Source: Nitrospira sp.
GTDB taxonomy: Bacteria; Nitrospirota; Nitrospiria; Nitrospirales; Nitrospiraceae
Assembly (NCBI GenBank): GCA_029194665.1
Contig: JARFXO010000002.1
Coordinates: 248,001-312,000, forward strand
Reading direction: 5' to 3'
DNA length: 64,000 bases
In this document: in pieces, positions 26,265-34,421 of the stretch
Layout of the letters: each line of letters starts with the position of its first letter
Numbering within the stretch: position 1 is the first letter of the stretch
Position numbers and translations under genes: made by a program
The notes under the pieces: model-generated
Seen by the model: only the letters and a program-made list of their open reading frames with translations
Database searches by the model: none
Told to the model about the DNA's origin: nothing

Positions 26265-29108
26265 TCAAGCATGGTCATGCCTACCCTGTAAATCTCTAAA
26301 GATCTGAGCCATTCCAGGAATCTGTTTGAGTCGGTCTGCTAAGACTAGGGCTTCGTCTCGCTTCCCGCTTGCGGCAAGCTTGCCAAGAATTGATTCAAGC
26401 CTATCCTCAAAGTCGATAGAGGGCACATGTGTATCAAGAGACGCCTTCAGGATAACTGCTACTGCCTCGGCATTGGTGTCTGCCAACCGATCCAGTTCCT
26501 CATAAAAGAAATCATCGTGGTGGGCCACATGAACATGAGGCGCCACAGCAAGTAGTAAATCGAGCTCCCGGTCGCTGATTGACCGAATGTAGCAAGCTAA
26601 TCGGCTCAAGCTGGATAGGAGCTTTGCGGGTGTTTCTGCAAGAGTACGACTCCACAATATACATCGCTCCCAAAACTTAATTATCCGCTCAACTTGCTCA
26701 GTGGATAGTTGCTCTTTTCTAATACTCCAAAACCAACCGACGGCATCGTCGATCGCTTCTATTTGGCCGGACTCAAATATGTAGGCGAATCTAGAGGAGT
26801 CCAGCGTTTCATCATTCCACAAGTAGGCAAGCGACACATGTTCCACAAGTCTTTGAATGACCATCAGGTCATTCATCTGTAAGCGGAAGGCACGGTCGAT
26901 TATCCCGTTCTCAACTAAAAGACCATAAACTTCGCGCGTTATGTTTGCATAGGCTAACCCACCGAGCGCACAGTTAAAATTAGCCTGAAAATCATTTGGA
27001 AATATTTCCCCGATCTTCGTCTTCAGCCAGTCCCTATCAATGTAATCAAGCTGGGTAATGTACGCTCCGGCCAGCGTTGAAAAGTCGAAATTGCCATTCT
27101 GACACTTGGCAAGTTCATCCTCGAATACGCCTTTCATTGAGGCCCATACATCGGCATGTTGCTGTCGCTCTCTATCGGCAAGTCGACAAGCTCTCAGCGC
27201 ATGAGAAAATATGGCTTCAATTGCCTTGCCGCGAGATGAATTAATAGCCTGTGTCATGGAATCGGACTTTGGAGGTTCATCTCGCCAATCCAGATTCTTG
27301 AGCAATATCACCAGCAGCCTCCATGTTCTGGGCAGAAGGTCTGGTGAATAAGCCTTTTCGTCGTCCTGTGTGCCGGATCTGAACAACTGGGCGATGATCG
27401 GCGGAATCCAGTCTCTATTGGGCGTATGATTCTGATCTTGCAAAGTTTGTTCGGTCCAGAATTCTATGGGCCCAATCAGCCGTTCCAAAAACAAGACTAA
27501 TTGCGGCCATGCTTTGCCCCAGTCAAGTTCCTGCCCATCTTGCGGTGGCTTGCTCCAGACCTGCTCAAATCCGCTGATCACTCCATACTGGAACGGCCGT
27601 TTCGCATTTATGAAATCCTGGAGGAGTCCAAGGAATGTAGTCGGGGCAAGTGCAACAGCTGCTTCCAACGAGTCTACAAGTGCTCGTGTCGTAGGACCGC
27701 GCCATGAATCTTGTTCCTGAAAGTCATTCAATCTTTGTATAAGACTTCCAGTTTCAGCAAATACGATGATCTCTTGAGGTTGGTATGCAGCTGGTCCATG
27801 CCCGCTCCACGACTCCATGTAGGAATGGAAGTCCGGGTGATCTGATAGGTCACCTAGCAACTGATCTGCATCTAGTGAATTAAACCAGGTATCAGCTGGC
27901 GCATAACCTTTACCAGCAATAGTAGAAAGCCACTTTCGCTGCTTACGCTGAAGCCTGCGCTTCTCCTCTTCATCATCTGACGGCTCACCTAATTGCCTAA
28001 TTGCCTCCACCAGTGCAGCTTTCTCAGCATCATCAAAAGTCTCAAAGTGATGCTGGAGTAGACCATAGACTTCATGGAGTGACTCATCGTCGAGTAACCG
28101 CAACCCAATAATTGAGGAGAAGACTTCCTTCAACTTCTCCCAGCGTCTGTCCAGCACATGAATACCGATCCGTCGAAGTATTTCGGCGTCGTCGCCGATT
28201 AGTGTTTCGACAAACGGTTTTGCTGTGGCTCTATTATGGTCAACCCAACTCACAAGCACATCACGGAGCCCCTCCACAAATCGATTCTCTGGCCCAAGCC
28301 ACTCATGGTTTTGTGCATGATCTTCTATGGCGGGGCGGTGTAACCAGCTCGGAAGATCTCGCCTGGCTCGGTCATATGTCTCACGGAGGCGCACAACAAG
28401 GACTTCTGCAGCCTTTTGGCCAGCCCTTTTGCCCAAGCCTGGCGCGTGATTCTTGATAAGTTTTGCGAGCCAGTGATCCTCTACGATGGTTACTGGCTTC
28501 CTACGAGACTCACCGAGCGACTGTTCCTCAACCCAAATAATGGCCGTACAGTGGCGCAGAATGGAAATGGCTTTATCCCAGTCGTCGAGAGACTCACTTG
28601 CCAACAGCCGACGCATCGCACCCTTATCGAGTGCGTGGCACACTCCTCCTCGATTAAATTTCCCCTGAATCCAGCCTGGAATAAGATCAAGGTCGGCTAG
28701 AACCACAGCGGCAGTCGGAACCAAACCCAGAATCTCGGCGAATTTCCGATATGTATGGTAGTTGTCGGGGATCATCCCGTCCGGTTCGCGAGCCTGGCTG
28801 ACGGCGCGAACAACACCCATTACCTTCTCTGCGAGTTGAAAATTATTCGTCTCACCAGCCCGCTTGGCGACAGCCTCCAGATAGTCCAGCCCATGCCAGT
28901 AAGGAATGTGGACGTATCCGGGCTGATCAGCCGGAAGAGGTCCACGGTTATGTTCCGCCCCGAACAGACCGGCATTCTTCAGGTGATCAAAGAACTCGTC
29001 GAAGTCTGAGCGCTTCAGCAATAATTCATAGCCCCACTGAGCCTGCTCCTCGCCTTCTTTCATGCGTTGAATAAACAACTTGAGTTTTGTCGTAAGCTCC
29101 AAAGTCAT
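26265..29108 (-). CDS. Large protein of unrecognised family, partner of SIR2 protein (candidate defence component)
   Basis: 947 residues, almost entirely predicted helical, with acidic/charged composition and many leucine-rich amphipathic helices (for example FETFDDAEKAALVEAIRQL, RFAYIFESGQIEAIDDAVGW). I find no Walker A motif, no nuclease motif and no signal peptide or membrane segment, so it is probably a cytoplasmic helical-repeat scaffold or sensor. The ATG at 29108 overlaps the SIR2 stop (ATGA), giving strict translational coupling. Base composition is visibly AT-richer than the flanking housekeeping genes, indicating horizontal acquisition. In known defence systems large helical proteins beside SIR2 effectors sense phage components; that role here is inference from context. 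Confidence 0.85.
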   Translation of the reverse strand: MTLELTTKLKLFIQRMKEGEEQAQWGYELLLKRSDFDEFFDHLKNAGLFGAEHNRGPLPADQPGYVHIPYWHGLDYLEAVAKRAGETNNFQLAEKVMGVVRAVSQAREPDGMIPDNYHTYRKFAEILGLVPTAAVVLADLDLIPGWIQGKFNRGGVCHALDKGAMRRLLASESLDDWDKAISILRHCTAIIWVEEQSLGESRRKPVTIVEDHWLAKLIKNHAPGLGKRAGQKAAEVLVVRLRETYDRARRDLPSWLHRPAIEDHAQNHEWLGPENRFVEGLRDVLVSWVDHNRATAKPFVETLIGDDAEILRRIGIHVLDRRWEKLKEVFSSIIGLRLLDDESLHEVYGLLQHHFETFDDAEKAALVEAIRQLGEPSDDEEEKRRLQRKQRKWLSTIAGKGYAPADTWFNSLDADQLLGDLSDHPDFHSYMESWSGHGPAAYQPQEIIVFAETGSLIQRLNDFQEQDSWRGPTTRALVDSLEAAVALAPTTFLGLLQDFINAKRPFQYGVISGFEQVWSKPPQDGQELDWGKAWPQLVLFLERLIGPIEFWTEQTLQDQNHTPNRDWIPPIIAQLFRSGTQDDEKAYSPDLLPRTWRLLVILLKNLDWRDEPPKSDSMTQAINSSRGKAIEAIFSHALRACRLADRERQQHADVWASMKGVFEDELAKCQNGNFDFSTLAGAYITQLDYIDRDWLKTKIGEIFPNDFQANFNCALGGLAYANITREVYGLLVENGIIDRAFRLQMNDLMVIQRLVEHVSLAYLWNDETLDSSRFAYIFESGQIEAIDDAVGWFWSIRKEQLSTEQVERIIKFWERCILWSRTLAETPAKLLSSLSRLACYIRSISDRELDLLLAVAPHVHVAHHDDFFYEELDRLADTNAEAVAVILKASLDTHVPSIDFEDRLESILGKLAASGKRDEALVLADRLKQIPGMAQIFRDLQGRHDHA

Positions 29109-30097
29109 GGGAGGAGTCCCTCCATTTCTAACCGTGCAGGCAACGCCAGGGCTGGCCCAGGAGGAATCTCCGTTGCAAAGTGTTTAATGACCTCAGCGAG
29201 TTGAGTCCAATCGCGCTCATCTCGTGAGAATGCCAATAGACCGATCCCGAATTGGCGAAAATAGCTCTCCAGGCTACGTGCCAATTCGATCTCATGAGAG
29301 AAAAAGCCTTGGAGAACATAGTGCCGGGGCGCTTCAGCGGTAACTGCCGCTTTCTCAATACCCTTTTGAACTATGTATTCGAGGACCTCCAATTCGCCAA
29401 GGCTATAGCCGATGAAGAGAACATTCTTGAGCTGAAAGAGTGTTTGAAGAAACGTGAGTAATGGGTTCTCCCGGTCTGCCGTCCCGTCGATGCGATGGCT
29501 TGAATAGCGTACCAAATAGTCAACAGTTGTAAGCACCATGCTGTCTCGCTCATGGACCGAACCGTGGATGTGAAACACAGCATGAGGAATGTCTAAGTTC
29601 TCTACCGTTATCTCGCTATGCTTGTAGAAGCGACGGCGAGTGGTTGTTGGTAGCTGCTGCGCAGATGGGGACTGCTCTGACGGCAGGACGACGGGAGGGG
29701 GTATTCGATCCAGCCAGTCGTCGTAGTTCGTCGTGACAAACGTAGTCGCAAGCCTTGAGAGATCACGGTATACCCCGTCCCCCATATCTTCTTTTTGCTT
29801 GTCAGAGGGAGTCAGCAATTCCTTGAATTCGATGGGAAAGCTGTGCTGCGCTTCCAATTCCAAAGCCACAGAGAGCTTGACTCGAGATGAGAGGGAACGA
29901 ATCTGGTCCAATTGCGCATGACTGAGCTTGCCTTTACTAACGAAGAATTGGAGAGCCGCATTTGCAAACTGATCCCAACCGGGGCAGCCTCCCAGTTGCG
30001 AAACACCTGCACCAATGAATGGAATAAGCTTTCTCTGGAGAGCCGCAAGGCGGAGCGCCTCGGGAATCTTTGGAATCGGCTCAATCTTCTCGATCAC
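29105..30097 (-). CDS. SIR2-family protein (probable NAD-consuming effector)
   Basis: 330 residues starting at GTG 30097. The SIR2-like fold is indicated by PFIGAGVSQ (29-33 GAGVS, NAD phosphate loop), TTFVTTNYDDWLD with Asn124, HIHGSVHERD with the likely catalytic His176 or His178, and VLFIGYSLGELEVLEY near 227-240. This is the SIR2_2 type found in bacterial abortive-infection systems (ThsA, DSR, SIR2-Argonaute, SIR2-HerA), which degrade NAD on phage sensing, rather than the sirtuin deacetylase type, since the zinc cysteines are missing. It is the first gene of a two-gene unit with the 947-residue protein. Activity is inferred from conserved residues only. Confidence 0.9.
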   Translation of the reverse strand: MIEKIEPIPKIPEALRLAALQRKLIPFIGAGVSQLGGCPGWDQFANAALQFFVSKGKLSHAQLDQIRSLSSRVKLSVALELEAQHSFPIEFKELLTPSDKQKEDMGDGVYRDLSRLATTFVTTNYDDWLDRIPPPVVLPSEQSPSAQQLPTTTRRRFYKHSEITVENLDIPHAVFHIHGSVHERDSMVLTTVDYLVRYSSHRIDGTADRENPLLTFLQTLFQLKNVLFIGYSLGELEVLEYIVQKGIEKAAVTAEAPRHYVLQGFFSHEIELARSLESYFRQFGIGLLAFSRDERDWTQLAEVIKHFATEIPPGPALALPARLEMEGLLP

Positions 30098-30611
30098 TTA
30101 TATACCTCATCCAAAAGATTTCTACGGATGCATAGCTCATAACGTTTGCACGTGATTTGGCAAATCTTACAGATGTACCGGCGACTAAAGCCGCTTGTTC
30201 AGGCGTGGTACTCCAACGCACTCCTGACGTTTCAGCAAAGACTCAAGTCACTCAGGATTGCAGGTCAATTAGCGAACAAGCTTACCTCGTTCCCATCTAT
30301 AAATCAGCTCCGCGAAGAGACTGTGAAGAAAAGAGTACCGGGTGCCCTTAAAAGCTGATGGTGATCGGAAGGGCTGATGACTGACCGCTGAAAGATAACG
30401 GCTGAGGAAAATCAAAGCTACAGCTCGAGCCGACGAACGAGCGGAATCGAATAAAAAATGCATCTGGGGTCGGATCTTGAATCGTGCATTGGCACAGGAG
30501 TACTGATTCAGCTTTTTCGTCCGACATTTGCCAGCAGCCGCTACGCCCTCCAGTTTCTCCCTCTGCGCCAGCATCCGCAGGGGCTATAAGCCATCAGCTG
30601 GCGAGGAACAT
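30098..30611. other. Non-coding region upstream of the SIR2 operon
   Basis: About 510 bp holding the minus-strand promoter of the SIR2 pair (a weak TTGCCA/TTATGA pair near 30135-30165) and presumably that of the DUF1284 gene. On the minus strand, GCCTGAACAAGCGGC (30203-30189) repeats the first half of the attC-like sites near both toxin genes. CTGGGGTCGGATCTTGAATC near 30465 resembles a REP-type sequence. No ORF is convincing. Confidence 0.45.
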
Positions 30612-30737
30612 ATGCACAGAACAAGACTTGATACGAATTCCCGTTCCTTTTTGCTGTTCCTGCTGGCGGCCTGTATTTGCATCGTCTGGCTAGGCGGTGA
30701 CACAATGGTGACGGAACTCCCGCGATGGCCGATCTGA
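30612..30737 (+). CDS. Possible small membrane peptide upstream of DUF1284 gene
   Basis: A 41-codon frame with a basic start (MHRTRLDTNSR) and one hydrophobic segment (FLLFLLAACICIVWLGG). It overlaps the following gene start by 13 bp. There is a GCGAGGAAC stretch upstream that could be a weak binding site. It may be chance. Confidence 0.25.
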   Translation: MHRTRLDTNSRSFLLFLLAACICIVWLGGDTMVTELPRWPI

Positions 30738-31180
30738 AACTATACGCCTGGTCCTCCACTCCAATCCGTCTCCGGGGCCATACCCTCCTCTGTCTGCAAG
30801 GGTTTCGTGGGGAAGGCTACAGCCCTAGTTTTGTTGCCAACATGGCGGCGATTCATCAGACTTTGTGTGATCAGCCCGAGACCACTGTCCAAGTCGTGGC
30901 ATCTCCCGATGCAGTGTGTGCCGCCTGCCCGCATCAACAAGAGTCCTCCGGTTGTACGCTCAACGGCGAGCCGTCGGAGGCGGCCATGATTGACCAGGAT
31001 CGGGTCGTCCTTGAGAGGCTTGGTCTAAAAGCGGGGGAGCAGCTTGCTTGGCAAGAGATTCTCGCGCGGATCAGCACATCGATGAGCGGCGACGACCTGC
31101 CTTCCATCTGCGGCCGTTGCCGGTGGTTGCCGCTCGGCTATTGCCATGAGGGGATCGATCAGCTGCGCAGTTCCATCTGA
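30725..31180 (+). CDS. DUF1284 protein (probable iron-sulfur/metal-binding)
   Basis: 151 residues matching the DUF1284 family: IRLRGHTLLCLQGFRGEGYS at the N-terminus, FVANMAAIHQTL, then a cysteine set CAACPHQQESSGC and a C-terminal ICGRCRWLPLGYCHEG. The family is small, cysteine-rich and thought to bind a metal or Fe-S cluster; no reaction is established. The four to six conserved cysteines are intact. It stands alone on the plus strand between the SIR2 unit and a repeat-rich stretch. Confidence 0.85.
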   Translation: MADLKLYAWSSTPIRLRGHTLLCLQGFRGEGYSPSFVANMAAIHQTLCDQPETTVQVVASPDAVCAACPHQQESSGCTLNGEPSEAAMIDQDRVVLERLGLKAGEQLAWQEILARISTSMSGDDLPSICGRCRWLPLGYCHEGIDQLRSSI

Positions 31181-31293
31181 ACACGAAAACCCCACCCCAT
31201 AGAGCCCAGGTGAGCCGTGGCGGTGTGACTCACATCCGACCGAATCCTGTCTTGTCAGAAAGCTCCTTCAGATCTACCCAGCCCGCATCTTTA

Positions 31294-31447
31294 GCAGGCT
31301 GCGAAAAACCCGATTTGTGTGCTTGGACAAGCCCGCCCTGAGTCAACCGAAGGGCTCAGCACGAACGGAAAATCTCACTAAGTTCAATGGTCACACCGTT
31401 CGTCCTGATGCTCTCGAAGGAGGACCGAACGGTTTTTCCGCAGCCTG
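31294..31447. repeat. Dispersed palindromic repeat, copy 1
   Basis: Begins AGCAGGCTGCGAAAAACCCG and ends CGGTTTTTCCGCAGCCTGA, so the ends are inverted repeats. The interior contains GGGCTCAGCACGAACGGAAA and CGTTCGTCCTGATGCTCTCG. An inverted second copy is at 42878-43013. Non-coding, MITE-like or REP-like. Confidence 0.8.
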
Positions 31448-31449
31448 AT

Positions 31450-31816
31450 AGATCTTCGTTTCACCGAGAGCGGCGAGAGATGACGCGTTCATTCCGACGT
31501 TGTCACCGTGCCGACGTTGTGCGATCTTTTGGAGCCAGTTGACAAACGGTCCAAAATATTTTGCCGCGGCTACGACGTCTATAACCCGATCAAAGTTGGC
31601 TTCGGAACAACCAAGCGAGAGGCCAATACGATCGGCCTTACGGACAACCACGAACGGGAAAAATTACGCGAAGATGTGGAACGAATCGAAACCAGGTTCG
31701 ACGTGAGTGAGCGGGCCAGCGGCAATCAGGACTATGCGCATGGGATCGAATTTCCGGAGAAGGATGCACTTGAAACACCCATGCGATACCGCATGACGAA
31801 GTACCACTTGTCTTGA
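31450..31816 (+). pseudogene. Remnant of a c-type cytochrome C-terminal region
   Basis: From about 31500 the plus strand reads VPTLCDLLEPVDKRSKIF, then RGYDVYNPIKVGFGTT and RFDVSERASGNQDYAHGIEF. This matches the C-terminal part of c-type cytochromes in which VPTL...PVxxRPxVFYRGYDVYDP is followed by FDTSxxGNxNxGHxYG. The frame is interrupted upstream and ends in an altered tail, and the haem motifs are missing. It is a decayed fragment. A copy of the dispersed repeat adjoins it on the left. Confidence 0.5.
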
Positions 31817-31900
31817 GAAACACTCCTCTGCGGATTCGGAAGGTGGCTCATCTTAGTTTGCCAAAGCCGGTTCCTATCTGTACGGCATCTCCCCCTTTCT

Positions 31901-32923
31901 CTACCTCATCTGAACCAAAGTTTTGACCGCCTTCACCACCTCAGGAGTGACGATGCCTGCCACGGCCAGAAGATTGCGCATTTTGAGGTGGAATTGCCGC
32001 AGAGATTGATCTTGCCAAGTCCGTTGTTGCGCCGCGAGATAGGTGAAGTGCTTCACCCAGTTCGATGCCTGATCCGGAACAAGGCCTGTCAAGTCTTGAA
32101 ACAGGTGCAAGGGCTGATGGCTGTCAGACATGAACAATGGCTTCAGGGTAGAAATCAGATATGGCCCCTGTTGATACATCGAATCGAGCTTGCTCAACAG
32201 AATTTGTGCCGCCGCATAATCATAGACGGCCAGCACCTTCTCCGCCCACTCTGAATCCGACCTACCAGGCATAGGGGTCTTCTTCACTGGAATGTACGTG
32301 GCGTTCAGCTCGGAATCCAGCTGTCGATCAAGGAACTCATCGCTCTCACGCATGATGCTCAAACAGGCCTCAAGGACTTTGAGATAGCGTGCCTTCTCTC
32401 CTTCATGTTGCGGCGGTGCACTAAAGAGGAGGTAGCTGTAGAGCCCATAACCCTGTTTTTCCCTTATCCTGGGCTTGAGAAATCCGCGAGCCGAAATCAG
32501 AGGCCCACGCGTTTGAACAGGTTCCGTGATAGTGACCCGCACCAAACACCGTCCCTTGCCCACACTCGGCGCATCGGCCGTGACAGTGGCGACAACGTTC
32601 TTATAGGGTTCACTCGGCTCGATAGTCACTGCGCTCAGGTCCCAGCGCACTTCGTTCCCCGTGCCCTGGATATGACCTTCAGTGACCTGCCACTGAACGG
32701 TGAGCGGCTGCGCTATTGATTGACCATCTGATGTACTCACCCATACATGCAATCGAACGTTTTCTCCCTGGACGATGACAGATCGCTCAGTAAGACAAAT
32801 CACCTCCAGACCGTTGGTTTCATTGAAACCGGCATCTGCCGCAGCGTAGGCACTTTGGAAATCAGACAGGAGTGCCATCAACCACAGCGCGACAACAGCA
32901 CACCAATATCCGACTCGCCTCAT
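31901..32923 (-). CDS. Secreted protein of unknown function, partner of TIR-membrane protein
   Basis: 340 residues with a clear signal peptide (VVALWLMALLSDFQSAYA). The mature N-terminal ~110 residues look like an immunoglobulin-type beta domain (VIVQGENVRLHVWVSTSDGQ, VQWQVTEGHIQGTGNEVRWD, VVATVTADAP). The remainder is helical (YLKVLEACLSIMRESDEFLD, WVKHFTYLAAQQRTWQDQ). I do not recognise a family. The start lies 14 bp after the TIR gene stop with GAGGAAATGAG as binding site, so the two form an operon. Confidence 0.75.
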   Translation of the reverse strand: MRRVGYWCAVVALWLMALLSDFQSAYAAADAGFNETNGLEVICLTERSVIVQGENVRLHVWVSTSDGQSIAQPLTVQWQVTEGHIQGTGNEVRWDLSAVTIEPSEPYKNVVATVTADAPSVGKGRCLVRVTITEPVQTRGPLISARGFLKPRIREKQGYGLYSYLLFSAPPQHEGEKARYLKVLEACLSIMRESDEFLDRQLDSELNATYIPVKKTPMPGRSDSEWAEKVLAVYDYAAAQILLSKLDSMYQQGPYLISTLKPLFMSDSHQPLHLFQDLTGLVPDQASNWVKHFTYLAAQQRTWQDQSLRQFHLKMRNLLAVAGIVTPEVVKAVKTLVQMR

Positions 32924-32937
32924 ATCGTCTCATTTCC

Positions 32938-33642
32938 TCACTTGGCACGTCGGTGCCACAAGTATTTAGCGCCAAGTACCAGCCCGTAGAACAGCGGGAG
33001 CAAAACAACCGGTTCCCCGTTGGTAAACGGTGTGTTGGAGAGAAAGGCCAGGACGGCGGAAACGACCGTCAAGGCGGCCGCACTGCCAAGTGCCACAGGA
33101 TCCGGCCTGAACCACGAGAACGATTTGAGTGACGGGTCGCCGACGCTCTTAGTGCCCTCCTCTGCACGGACATCAAAGCCACTGACCCTCTGGATGTTCT
33201 GAATCAAGACCTCCATATCCACCTTGCGCCGGGCTTGAGTGTCCCCAATTTTATACGCTTGTTGATCACACAACCGGCGCAGATCCGTGGGCAACTGATC
33301 AGTTCGAGGCATGGGCGCCTCATCGACCAGCACGGGAATCACGGTGACATCAGGCCGGCTCAACGCCAGAGCAACCTCCTGGTGATGGACATCGTCTGGA
33401 AGACTGATGCGTGGCCGGTTCTGCTCGTCCACAACGGTAAGCCATCGAGGACCGATCACGATCAACACGACAGCGCAGCGATCAAGCGCCTGATTGATCT
33501 GGTCTCGCCAGTTCCCTGCACGCAATGTATCCTTATCGAGGAAAACCTGTTTTTCGCCGAATACCTTCGCAAGACTCTCGCATAACAAAATCGCCCAGGC
33601 TTCAGTATCATCCTGCCGATAACTGATGAAGATTCCCGCCAT
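32938..33642 (-). CDS. TIR-domain protein with C-terminal membrane segments
   Basis: 234 residues from ATG 33642 (an upstream in-frame start at 33672 adds ten unlikely residues). The TIR domain spans about residues 1-140: AGIFISYRQDDTEAWA, KQVFLDKDTLRAGNWRDQI and CAVVLIVIGPRWL are the beta-A, box 2 and beta-D elements. In NAD-cleaving TIRs a glutamate follows the aromatic residue in the helix after box 2; here the sequence is GNWRDQI, so that glutamate appears to be missing and enzymatic activity is doubtful. Residues ~172-230 contain two hydrophobic segments (LGSAAALTVVSAVLAFL; VVLLPLFYGLVLGAKYL) placing the TIR domain on the inner membrane, facing the cytoplasm. It is followed by a secreted partner. 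Confidence 0.85.
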   Translation of the reverse strand: MAGIFISYRQDDTEAWAILLCESLAKVFGEKQVFLDKDTLRAGNWRDQINQALDRCAVVLIVIGPRWLTVVDEQNRPRISLPDDVHHQEVALALSRPDVTVIPVLVDEAPMPRTDQLPTDLRRLCDQQAYKIGDTQARRKVDMEVLIQNIQRVSGFDVRAEEGTKSVGDPSLKSFSWFRPDPVALGSAAALTVVSAVLAFLSNTPFTNGEPVVLLPLFYGLVLGAKYLWHRRAK

Positions 33643-33751
33643 ACCCTGTACACTTCCCGGTCTGAACTGCAACGCAGCTGAGTTTCTCCCTGCGCACTCA
33701 TGGTCGGATGCGTCCTAGAACGGATACAGCTGTCATGCAGCAGACGCGGTC

Positions 33752-34030
33752 TTACAATTGCACCCGTACCCCCAAGGTACCGGCGTAATTGTTAAGCTGA
33801 TCGTTGCCAGCTATGGCCCGAAAATTCACAAACGGTTGCTAAAATCACCGTCTGCGTTCGCATAGTTCCCCAACATTCCGGCGACCACGTTCTTACTGAA
33901 TCGATAGTCCATGCCGGCCCAAAGTCCCAGAATGGTCGATTTGTAGCCATCTTGGAATGTGGTGATGTCACGATTCAGAGACTCGACTCGACCGGTGGCA
34001 AAAAAACCGAGCCCCTTCCAGCAGCCCTAG
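33752..34030 (-). pseudogene. Autotransporter remnant with internal deletion
   Basis: The minus strand encodes WKGLGFFATGRVESLNRDIT, TFQDGYKSTILGLWAGMDYR and FSKNVVAGMLGNY, then jumps to QPFVNFRAIAGNDQLNNYAG and GTLGVRVQL-stop. These match two separated parts of the intact paralogues at 39180 and 41393, with roughly 200 codons missing and a frame change at the junction. The N-terminal half is absent. The rest of 34031-34421 shows nothing I can identify. Confidence 0.85.
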
Positions 34031-34421
34031 CCGCACATTGCGAGACTCTCGATCGAGCTGCACGTGCAAGCGCCTTCACGGGTGATCCTCCATTGATCCC
34101 GGATTCTACAGTAGAGATGAGTTAGGGTGAAGCCCCGGTTCTCGGGAGCGCCGACCTGACGGTTGGCACGGGGGCATGCGTGGCGGCGCGAGGCTGCGAT
34201 TCATGGCGTCCACTATTGACGACCGAGGTCACGTGAGGCCGGAACCGGAAGAGTGCGCATGCCAACCCTCCTGGCGAACAAGACAATGTGGCCGCCGATT
34301 CTACCTCAATTCAGATCAACTGCGGAATTCGGGATTAGTCCATCGCCCATCGGGCACTTGACCAACGTCCTATCTGAAAAACCTGTGTGAGCAATAATTC
34401 GCTCACCCAAGATATGAGTCA

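Noticed and set aside
29128..30084. Other-frame ORFs inside the SIR2 gene (70-90 codons)
   Set aside because: All are shadows of the SIR2 frame, which has the full set of conserved motifs.
34031..34421. Possible gene left of the autotransporter remnant (61-codon frame at 34176)
   Set aside because: Arg/Cys-rich translation without binding site or family pattern; treated as non-coding.
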